Shown here: positions 17,337-23,945 of the stretch, one piece after another
Layout: each line of letters opens with the position of its first letter
Position numbering within the stretch: the first letter of the stretch is position 1
Source: SVTX01 sp964629615
GTDB taxonomy: Bacteria > Bacillota > Clostridia > Oscillospirales > CAG-272
Reading direction: 5' to 3'
Assembly (NCBI GenBank): GCA_964629615.1
Contig: CAZVUD010000005.1
Span: 1-51,738 of the forward strand
DNA length: 51,738 nucleotides
Translations under genes and position numbers: made by a program
Notes under the pieces: generated by a model
Databases searched by the model: none
Told to the model about the DNA's origin: nothing
Seen by the model: only the letters and a program-made list of their open reading frames with translations

Positions 17337-19757
17337 TTATTTTTTCCCTTCATTCCAAAATCTTCGGGCAATTTCTGCAAGAGAAACAGGATCTCCTGCA
17401 TATTTTGCGTCCTTCCAAGCCGTTGGAAACAGCCTTCTGTACTTCGGATCTGCATACCTGTCATCGATAAGCACAGCTATGCCTCTGTCATTTTGATCCC
17501 TGATGACTCTGCCCACTGCCTGAAGCACATTGTTAAATCCCGGGTATGTATAGGCATAGTCATATCCCTCAGAGCATTTCTCGTCGTAATATTCGCGTAT
17601 TATATTGTTGGTATCGCTTATTCCGGGCATGCCGACGCCTATGACTATAACGCCTATCAGCCTATCTCCGGGGAGGTCTATACCCTCGGAAAACGATCCG
17701 CCGATCACACAAAAGCCTATACGAAGCACTCCGCTGTCACACGCAAAATAATCAAGAAATTCATTTCTCTCCTGTGCGGACATATTTCTCCTTTGCTTGC
17801 GCGTGCTCACATTCGGATATTTCTTTCTGAATTGCTCATACACCTTCTCCATATATCCGTACGACGGGAAGAACACTATATAGTTGCCTGCCCGAGCCGA
17901 AGCCGTTGCCGCAATTGCCGATACTATCTTCTTATATGATCTCTCCCTGTCCTCATACCGTGTGCTTACTCCGTCATACACCGCCACACACAGCGAGTCC
18001 TTTGGGAACGGTGAATCAAAGCTGACAGACACCGCATCCTCGCCGCCTCCGAGGACATCCGCATAATAGCTTGCAGGGGTCAGTGTAGCCGAAAACATCA
18101 CGCTTGCCCTTGCCTTTGACAGGCATGCGTCGAGCTGTATGGAGGGATCAAGGCAATACAGCATCACGCTCACATCAGCTCCGCTTATGCTCGTAAACGT
18201 AATATATCCCTCACCGTAATGCTTTGACATCTGCAAAAATTCATATATCTGATATTCCGTGCGATCAACGATCTGATATATGGGGCTCTCAGGGCACTTT
18301 TTTCTGAAGCCTTCGCACATCTTCTGCAGGTCTTCCAGCTTTTCTGCAAGCACATAGGGCATTTCCCTTGATATCCCGTATCCGTATTCATTTCCGTCCG
18401 AAGCACATCTTATGCTGTCATTGTATTTTTCTCTGTATGAATCAAATATATCCCTTACATCCGATGCACATCTGCCAAGCTTGTCCGCGCCGTTCTTATA
18501 TTCATATATCGCATTTTGCGCCAGCTCATCTATTGCAGATCTGCTTATGGATGCCGAGAACATATCTCTCGCTCTTGCAGGCAGGTTATGCGCCTCATCG
18601 ACAAGAAATACATATTTTTCGTTTACACACTCAAAATACCGCCGCAGATAAACGAGCGGCGAAAACACATAGTTATAGTCACATATAAGTATATCGCAAT
18701 ATTCCGAAAGATCAAGAGACAGCTCATACGGGCACACAAGATGCTTGTGCGCATACTTAAGTATCTCTTCCCTGTTGAATTCATATCCGTTTTCAAGCAT
18801 ATCGAATACTGCATCGTCGCGCTTGCCGTAATAATTCTGAGCATAGGGGCAGATATCAGGTCTGCAATTATCGGATATACGCATGCCGCTACCCTTTTCC
18901 TTGCAGATGCACATATGCTCCTTTGCAGAAAGCGAGCATGTATAGATAGAAACGCCGCTCTCACGTATGAGCCTTGCGGCATTATAGGCTTCCCTCTTTA
19001 TGCTTGCCTTGGATGTGAGATAAAATATCTTGTCTGCACCGCCATCACCCCAGACACGCACAGAGGGGTATATTACAGAAACAGTTTTGCCTATTCCTGT
19101 CGGAGCTTGACAAAAGAGCCTTGATGAATGCTTTATATCAAGATAGCACTCGCGTATCATATCCGACTGACCGTCTCTCAGCTCTCTGTACGGAAATGCC
19201 GCCAAAGCGCCCGTAGGACGTCTTATATCATACCTCGCCTTTAAGAATTCCGCCTTGCGCTTTACCGTGCACAGCAATTGCATATACATATCCGAAAGAG
19301 CTTCTGTGCTGATATATCTCTGAGAATACCGTATCTCCCCATCCTTTGGCGTATAGTAGGTCAAGCGCACATTGACACCGTCGAGTCCCTTGGAGCGGCA
19401 AAGAAAATACGCATAGCAATACAGCTGTGACGCATAAAAGCCGCTGTCATATCCGCTCTGTGCAGAAACGACCTTTATCTGGTCCACCGTATATCCGCCC
19501 TCATCGCATATCACTCCGTCCGCATTTCCGCTGACGCACAAATAAATATCGTCAAGCTTTGAGGTGTTCGTGAATGACACGAACGCCATGTATCTGTCGG
19601 AATAAATCTTACGCATCTTTTTTATAGCCGCATCCTTCATGGACTCCAGCCGTGCCGTGCTTATATCCCGTACATCTATATCACGGTTCGGGCAAGCCGT
19701 AAGACACAGCTCGCTTACCGAAAGTTCTATGCTCTGATCATCGAAATTATATCTCAT
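17337..19757 (-). CDS. DinG/XPD-family ATP-dependent DNA helicase with N-terminal PD-(D/E)XK-like domain
   Basis: An 806-residue superfamily 2 helicase. The N-terminal 160 residues resemble a Cas4/RecB-type nuclease (GNADGVICDEGGYTVDQIKV, residues 77-96). The helicase part has Walker A APTGIGKTVS (about 218), a cysteine cluster (MCICKEKGSG, CRPDICPYAQ, HLVCPYEL) as in the iron-sulfur XPD/DinG group, the DEAH box VDEAHNLP and motif VI QAVGRVIRDQNDRG. The nuclease (E/D)xK position reads Q-I-K, so nuclease activity may be lost. Related proteins act in DNA repair and structure resolution. It has its own promoter and AAGGAGG, divergent from mecA. Confidence 0.88.
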   Translation of the reverse strand: MRYNFDDQSIELSVSELCLTACPNRDIDVRDISTARLESMKDAAIKKMRKIYSDRYMAFVSFTNTSKLDDIYLCVSGNADGVICDEGGYTVDQIKVVSAQSGYDSGFYASQLYCYAYFLCRSKGLDGVNVRLTYYTPKDGEIRYSQRYISTEALSDMYMQLLCTVKRKAEFLKARYDIRRPTGALAAFPYRELRDGQSDMIRECYLDIKHSSRLFCQAPTGIGKTVSVIYPSVRVWGDGGADKIFYLTSKASIKREAYNAARLIRESGVSIYTCSLSAKEHMCICKEKGSGMRISDNCRPDICPYAQNYYGKRDDAVFDMLENGYEFNREEILKYAHKHLVCPYELSLDLSEYCDILICDYNYVFSPLVYLRRYFECVNEKYVFLVDEAHNLPARARDMFSASISRSAIDELAQNAIYEYKNGADKLGRCASDVRDIFDSYREKYNDSIRCASDGNEYGYGISREMPYVLAEKLEDLQKMCEGFRKKCPESPIYQIVDRTEYQIYEFLQMSKHYGEGYITFTSISGADVSVMLYCLDPSIQLDACLSKARASVMFSATLTPASYYADVLGGGEDAVSVSFDSPFPKDSLCVAVYDGVSTRYEDRERSYKKIVSAIAATASARAGNYIVFFPSYGYMEKVYEQFRKKYPNVSTRKQRRNMSAQERNEFLDYFACDSGVLRIGFCVIGGSFSEGIDLPGDRLIGVIVIGVGMPGISDTNNIIREYYDEKCSEGYDYAYTYPGFNNVLQAVGRVIRDQNDRGIAVLIDDRYADPKYRRLFPTAWKDAKYAGDPVSLAEIARRFWNEGKK

Positions 19758-19784
19758 GTCCTGCCCTCCTTCTTTTTTATATTA

Positions 19785-19813
19785 ATTTTAACATAAATAC
19801 TTTCACACGTCAA
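19785..19813 (-). promoter_or_regulatory. sigma-A promoter of the helicase gene
   Basis: TTGACG (19808-19813), 17-base spacer, TAAAAT (19785-19790) on the minus strand, with AAGGAGGG (19763-19771) before the ATG at 19757. Confidence 0.75.
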
Positions 19814-19846
19814 GCATATGAATACAAATTACCAAATTTTTAGGGG

Positions 19847-19875
19847 TTACATTTTCTTTGCACCTGTATTATAAT
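19847..19875 (+). promoter_or_regulatory. sigma-A-like promoter of mecA
   Basis: TTACAT (19847-19852), 17-base spacer, TATAAT (19870-19875). The predicted start is about 30 bases before the mecA ATG. Confidence 0.7.
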
Positions 19876-19911
19876 ATAAGTATAAAACACAAGTCTCAAA
19901 GGAGGATATAC

Positions 19912-20499
19912 ATGGAACTGATACTTATAAGCTCAAACAAGCTCAAGGTGACCCTTGACGGAAGCGACAGAGAAAAATACGAACTGGATGAGATATGCCA
20001 AAATATGAATATATGTGAAAACAAAAGCATGAAAAGGCTTTTGGATGACATCCGCCGCATGTCGGGATTTAACACCCAAAAGGAGGGACTTGTGGTGGAG
20101 ATGTTCGGTCCATGCAACGGATCATTTGAAATATTCATAACTCAGACAAGGGATAGATCGGATAATATGAGTGGGGGCAACGACAAGATGCAAAAGCAAT
20201 ATCACACAGATACGGAAAATAGAGTATACATATTTGAAGCTCTGTCTGACCTTATATCTGTATGCCGCGCCCTCGTTGCGATCGGCATATCCTGTGAAAG
20301 CTCAGCTTACAAGGAAGGCGGCAGATACTATCTTGCCCTTCTCATACCCGAAAATGCAAATGACATATATCGCGAAAGGCTTGCATTGATACTTGACTTC
20401 GGAGCACGCATCATGAATGCATATGCATATTCATACCTTTGCGAGCATGCAATTGCAATATGCAAAGGCGACGCGATAGATAAGCTGTCAAGGATATGA
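19912..20499 (+). CDS. mecA: MecA-type adaptor protein for ClpC
   Basis: Adaptor that delivers substrates to the ClpCP protease and in Bacillus controls competence and sporulation factors. The 195-residue product begins MELILISSNKLKVTLDGSD, has the N-terminal substrate-binding region up to about residue 80, an acidic/polar linker (SDNMSGGNDKMQ) and a C-terminal ClpC-binding domain with YIFEALSDLISVCRAL. The start at 19912 is set by AAAGGAGG (19898-19905). It is shorter than Bacillus MecA (218) but in the clostridial range. It stands before the uracil-DNA glycosylase gene, which has its own promoter. Confidence 0.88.
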   Translation: MELILISSNKLKVTLDGSDREKYELDEICQNMNICENKSMKRLLDDIRRMSGFNTQKEGLVVEMFGPCNGSFEIFITQTRDRSDNMSGGNDKMQKQYHTDTENRVYIFEALSDLISVCRALVAIGISCESSAYKEGGRYYLALLIPENANDIYRERLALILDFGARIMNAYAYSYLCEHAIAICKGDAIDKLSRI

Positions 20500-20518
20500 G
20501 AAATTGCCCATATCGGTA

Positions 20519-20547
20519 TTGATTTTTGCTCATATATCTGTTATAAT
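20519..20547 (+). promoter_or_regulatory. sigma-A promoter of the uracil-DNA glycosylase gene
   Basis: TTGATT (20519-20524), 17-base spacer, TATAAT (20542-20547). This supports the ATG at 20581 rather than the ATG at 20554, which would be only a few bases from the transcription start. Confidence 0.75.
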
Positions 20548-20580
20548 GGTCATATGGATACCTTGCAAAAGGAGATACTT

Positions 20581-21138
20581 ATGTTGGATGAAATAAAAAG
20601 CAGATGTGCCGATTGCACCATGTGCGATCTTTATAAAGGCAAACACAATACCGTATTCGGGTGCGGAAATGAGCATGCAGATATAATGTTTATAGGAGAA
20701 GCTCCGGGCGAATGCGAGGACAACGAGGGCATACCCTTCGTCGGCAAGGCGGGTCAGCTTCTCGACAGATATCTTTTCGCCGCAGACATAAAGCGAGAAG
20801 ATGTATATATCACTAATATCATAAAATGCCGACCTCCGAGCAACCGGGATCCCCTTCCCGAGGAGCAGGATGCCTGCATGCGATATCTGAGAGAACAGGT
20901 AAAATGTATAGACCCGTCAATAATCGTATGCCTCGGCAGAATATCGGCATGTCGGCTGATAAGCCCCGATCTTAAGATCACGAAAGATCACGGGATCTGG
21001 TTTGAGCGCGGCAAATACAGCCTTATCGCGCTTTATCACCCATCGGCTCTGCTGCGTGATCATACAAAGCGCGCAGATATGCTTGACGATATACGCAAGG
21101 TAAAGAAAAAATATGACGAGCTATGTAAAAGCAAATAA
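20581..21138 (+). CDS. udg: Uracil-DNA glycosylase, family 4 (iron-sulfur type)
   Basis: Removes uracil from DNA as the first step of base excision repair. At 185 residues it matches family 4. It shows the N-terminal cysteines of the 4Fe-4S site (CADCTMC, residues 9-15), motif 1 FIGEAPGECEDNEGIPFVGKAG, NIIKCRPPSNRDP, the distal cysteines (CMRYLREQVKC) and the C-terminal motif YHPSALLRD. The start is decided by AAAAGGAG 6 bases before ATG 20581. The frame is open from an upstream ATG at 20554, which would add nine residues. Confidence 0.94.
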   Translation: MLDEIKSRCADCTMCDLYKGKHNTVFGCGNEHADIMFIGEAPGECEDNEGIPFVGKAGQLLDRYLFAADIKREDVYITNIIKCRPPSNRDPLPEEQDACMRYLREQVKCIDPSIIVCLGRISACRLISPDLKITKDHGIWFERGKYSLIALYHPSALLRDHTKRADMLDDIRKVKKKYDELCKSK

Positions 21139-21168
21139 ACGGGACTTTGAAAAAAGTCCCGTTTATTT
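21133..21168. terminator. Bidirectional terminator overlapping both gene ends
   Basis: AAATAAACGGGACTTT (21133-21148) and its exact complement (21153-21168) around a 4-base loop. The stem contains the stop codons of both the glycosylase gene and divIC, so the two convergent genes share it. Confidence 0.93.
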
Positions 21169-21573
21169 ATTCGAATCGTTATAATAAACTATCTCATCAG
21201 GAAAGTGCAGATCTAATTTTTCCCTTGCGATCCGTATTATAAGATCGGTATTTCCGTCGGATATACCGAGCTTGTACTGAAGCTCCTCTATCTCCTCGTC
21301 AAGCGCCTCACTTCTTTCAAGGAGCATCTCCTTTTTCTCCATGAGCCGATCGTATTTTACAACGCCCGTCACGAACATTATGACAGACGCCGTTAAAAGC
21401 ACGCCGAGCATGAGCTTGAGCGCAGTCTTGAGAGACGGTCTTGATATGCTCTGCCCTACATCACCGATAACATATTCAAGCGCATCTGTACCCTTTTCAC
21501 TCTCATATCTCTTCATTTCTTCTTCCGATAATGATCCGTGCTTTTTGTACTTCAGCTTTTTTAATATCGACAT
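21163..21573 (-). CDS. divIC: Septum formation initiator FtsB/DivIC-like protein
   Basis: A 136-residue bitopic protein: cytoplasmic N-terminus of about 50 residues, one membrane segment (LMLGVLLTASVIMFVTGVV), then an extracellular coiled coil (LMEKKEMLLERSEALDEEIEELQ) and the short conserved tail ARKLD-like AREKLDLHFPDEIVYY. These proteins scaffold the divisome with FtsL. The start has an excellent AAGGAGGG, which places it 71 bases inside the 3' end of yabQ. The order yabP-yabQ-divIC is conserved in spore formers. Confidence 0.9.
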   Translation of the reverse strand: MSILKKLKYKKHGSLSEEEMKRYESEKGTDALEYVIGDVGQSISRPSLKTALKLMLGVLLTASVIMFVTGVVKYDRLMEKKEMLLERSEALDEEIEELQYKLGISDGNTDLIIRIAREKLDLHFPDEIVYYNDSNK

Positions 21574-22117
21574 GCTCTCCCTCCTTCGCGCTGCTTACAC
21601 ATATAAGAGCAAGATCTCCGCTTTTTTTGCTTCTTCTGCTTCTGATCCCTCTCAATGCTCTATTTATAATTATACATACAAATCTGCCTATTGTCAAGTG
21701 AAAAATCTTTAAAATCAGACGTATCGGGATAAAAATGACAAAGGCTATCCTCCGCCATATCCCGCGCAAAAGCTTGAATATATAAAAAAATATCTTTCTT
21801 ATCAGCCGCGACAGAGTGAGGCGATACAAAATACATCCAAGAAACATTGAGATATAAACTCCGCCGCGGAACACCCCGTTATTTGCGTTATACATGAGCA
21901 TGACTGCACAAATGCCGAATATAAGGCAAAAAACGATATCGGTCAAAAAGATCGAGATATATTCAAATATCAATTTCACCCTTACAGGCACAGCATTATG
22001 TGCGACATCTGCCCTGTATCTCATCTCACGCAAAAGATCGTATAGTACGCCACATGCCGCTCCGACAGCGAAAGACAGCAAGAGCAAACAGAGTATATCG
22101 TCATTGTATATATTCAT
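21503..22117 (-). CDS. yabQ: Spore cortex biosynthesis protein YabQ
   Basis: A 204-residue membrane protein with the family start SFAVGAACGVLYDLLREMRY and about four hydrophobic segments, followed by a basic tail. YabQ localises to the forespore outer membrane region and is needed for cortex formation in Bacillus. It overlaps yabP by 4 bases and divIC by 71 bases. The tail after residue about 160, largely specified by the overlap with divIC, is low in conservation as far as I can judge. Confidence 0.88.
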   Translation of the reverse strand: MNIYNDDILCLLLLSFAVGAACGVLYDLLREMRYRADVAHNAVPVRVKLIFEYISIFLTDIVFCLIFGICAVMLMYNANNGVFRGGVYISMFLGCILYRLTLSRLIRKIFFYIFKLLRGIWRRIAFVIFIPIRLILKIFHLTIGRFVCIIINRALRGIRSRRSKKSGDLALICVSSAKEGEHVDIKKAEVQKARIIIGRRNEEI

Positions 22118-22398
22118 CTTTTATCCCGTTCATCCTTTTTTCGTGAGAACAGACCCCATTTTTTGCCCTCACGCTCATCAAGATAAAATACCCCGTTTAT
22201 CCTGCCATCTATCAGAACATTGCCTGACTGTACGCTGATCTCACCTACATGCAGTCCCTCACCCTCGACTGCCATGCGCCCAAGCGGCGTTTCTACAACA
22301 ACGCCAAATTCATCAAAGCTTTCGACATCGCTGATCCCGACTATCTTTACGCTCTTTCTGCCTTCCAGATATACACCGTGACTCTCATTTCCGTTCAT
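22114..22398 (-). CDS. yabP: Sporulation protein YabP
   Basis: A 94-residue soluble protein of the YabP family (LEGRKSVKIVGISDVESFDEFGVVVETPLGRMAVEGEGLHV). In Bacillus YabP is expressed in the mother cell and is tied to cortex assembly. I chose the ATG at 22398 (MNGNESHG) because GGAGG is 9 bases before it; the longer frame at 22416 would place the binding site inside the gene. The ribosome binding site touches a hairpin described separately. Confidence 0.9.
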   Translation of the reverse strand: MNGNESHGVYLEGRKSVKIVGISDVESFDEFGVVVETPLGRMAVEGEGLHVGEISVQSGNVLIDGRINGVFYLDEREGKKWGLFSRKKDERDKR

Positions 22399-22403
22399 AA
22401 TAA

Positions 22404-22437
22404 AAAACCTCCGCATATAGTACTAAACTATATGCGG
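22404..22437 (-). terminator. Terminator-like hairpin overlapping the yabP ribosome binding site
   Basis: On the minus strand CCGCATATAG, a 7-base loop and CTATATGCGG (arms 22428-22437 and 22411-22420) are followed by AGG and six T residues. The last GG of the stem plus AGG form the GGAGG of yabP. It may end the hup-rqcP transcript or mask yabP translation, or both. Confidence 0.7.
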
Positions 22438-22449
22438 AAAGCTTTTTGA

Positions 22450-22692
22450 TTATTCGATCACTTCATATAGAGATGAGGCATCGGACTTTGCGGTAAACTC
22501 ACGCACATCCGTGACCCTGACCTTCAGAGTCCGCTGTCCAAAGCTTACTTCTATGATATCTCCGACCTTAACGTCATATGACGCCTTCACCTGTCTGCCG
22601 TTTACACAAACATGCTCGCCGTCACACGCTTCGTTTGCCACAGTTCTTCTCTTTATGATACGGGAAACCTTGAGGTATTTATCAAGCCTCAT
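22450..22692 (-). CDS. rqcP: RqcP/YabO S4-domain RNA-binding protein
   Basis: An 80-residue S4-domain protein (MRLDKYLKVSRIIKRRTVANEACDG). RqcP works in bacterial ribosome-associated quality control, stabilising peptidyl-tRNA in 50S subunits while RqcH adds alanine tails. Its ATG overlaps the hup stop (ATGA), so the two are translationally coupled. The hup-rqcP-yabP order is the standard arrangement in Bacillus and Clostridia. Confidence 0.92.
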   Translation of the reverse strand: MRLDKYLKVSRIIKRRTVANEACDGEHVCVNGRQVKASYDVKVGDIIEVSFGQRTLKVRVTDVREFTAKSDASSLYEVIE

Positions 22693-22964
22693 CCGTTGAC
22701 CTTATCCTTAAGCACACTGCCTGCGCTGAAGGAAACATATTTGGAAGCAGGAATGCTTACAGGCTCGCCTGTCTTGGGATTTCTGCCTGTTCTTGCCTCG
22801 CGAGTCTTAACTTCAAAACCGCCAAAGCCGGTGATCTTAACATCCTCTCCGGAAGCGAGTGTGTCTGTAATAACTTCAAGGATAGCGGAAACTGCCGCTG
22901 TGGAATCCTTCTTTGTCATACCTGTTCTTGCTGCTACTGCTTCAACGAGCTGCTGTTTGTTCAT
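22689..22964 (-). CDS. hup: HU family DNA-binding protein
   Basis: A 91-residue nucleoid protein with MNKQQLVEAVAARTGMTKKD, the FGGFEVKTREARTGRNPKTGEPVSIPASK DNA-binding arm motif and the C-terminal KDKVNG. It bends and compacts DNA as a dimer. It has its own strong promoter, consistent with high expression, and heads the transcription unit with rqcP and perhaps yabP-yabQ-divIC. Confidence 0.97.
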   Translation of the reverse strand: MNKQQLVEAVAARTGMTKKDSTAAVSAILEVITDTLASGEDVKITGFGGFEVKTREARTGRNPKTGEPVSIPASKYVSFSAGSVLKDKVNG

Positions 22965-23007
22965 AGTTGTTTACACTCCTATACTGTTTATTTTGTTTTG
23001 CGATATT

Positions 23008-23036
23008 ATTATAACACACTTTAATGCATTTTGCAA
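23008..23036 (-). promoter_or_regulatory. sigma-A promoter of hup (extended -10)
   Basis: TTGCAA (23031-23036), 17-base spacer, TGT-TATAAT with TATAAT at 23008-23013 on the minus strand. Start near 23001, about 37 bases before the ATG. Confidence 0.83.
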
Positions 23037-23102
23037 TAGTTTTTGAATAAAATTTTGACAAATCTTGATATTTTTTTCGATTTTTTCTCAATTTTTCCTA
23101 TT

Positions 23103-23918
23103 TCAGCCGTGTTTTATCTCATCCCATACCGCATCAAGCTCGGGCATTGACATTTCGTCTATGCTCTTGCCCATATCAATAACTTTATTTTCCACCTTTT
23201 CAAAGCGGGATATAAACTTATTCGTGGCGTTGTAAAGCGCTTGCTCGGAATCCACACCAGCCTTGCGCGCAAGGCTGGTCACGGTGAGCAAGAGATCTCC
23301 TATCTCCTCCTCTACCCTGTCCTTGTCGCCCGTCGCCATAGCTTCCCTGACCTCCTCTGTTTCCTCATATATCTTGTCGATAACAAGATCCGAGCTTTCA
23401 AAGTCAAAGAAGGAAGCCTTCTTTCCGACCTTCTGCGCACGAATGAGCGACGGAAGCATCTTAGGCACGGCATTCAGCTTATCCGTATAAGTTATACGCT
23501 GTTTTTCGGTGTTTTTGATAGCTTCCCAATTTTTCAGCACCTCGTCACAGTTATCCGCAATAACATCGGCAAATATATGAGGGTGGCGGTGTATAAGCTT
23601 AACGCATATATCATTTGCCACATCGTCTATACAAAATTCACCGCATTCCTCTTCCATTCTCGAATGGAACACCACCTGCAAGAGCACATCTCCAAGCTCT
23701 TCTCTCAAAAGCTTTTTGTCATCAGTGTCAATCGCCTCGATGACCTCATATGTTTCCTCAATGAAATTATTTCGTATGCTCTTGTGTGTCTGCTCGCGGT
23801 CCCAAGGGCATCCGCCCTCGCCTCGCAATATCTCCATGATCTTCACAAGATCGTAAAATCCGTAATTTTCTTTCTTCAAAAGCTCACTTATCTGCTCTTT
23901 TCTGTCACATGTGTTCAT
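23103..23918 (-). CDS. mazG: Nucleoside triphosphate pyrophosphohydrolase MazG
   Basis: Hydrolyses (d)NTPs to monophosphates and pyrophosphate, cleaning the nucleotide pool. The 271-residue protein has two MazG repeats: the first with ILRGEGGCPWDREQTHKS and EETYEVIEAIDTDD...EELGDVLLQVVFH, the second with EETEEVREAMATGDKDRVEEEIGDLLLTV. It lies last in the uvrB-uvrA-mazG unit, 27 bases from uvrA. Confidence 0.95.
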   Translation of the reverse strand: MNTCDRKEQISELLKKENYGFYDLVKIMEILRGEGGCPWDREQTHKSIRNNFIEETYEVIEAIDTDDKKLLREELGDVLLQVVFHSRMEEECGEFCIDDVANDICVKLIHRHPHIFADVIADNCDEVLKNWEAIKNTEKQRITYTDKLNAVPKMLPSLIRAQKVGKKASFFDFESSDLVIDKIYEETEEVREAMATGDKDRVEEEIGDLLLTVTSLARKAGVDSEQALYNATNKFISRFEKVENKVIDMGKSIDEMSMPELDAVWDEIKHG

Positions 23919-23945
23919 TATAGTATCCTCACATTTTGAAAATGA

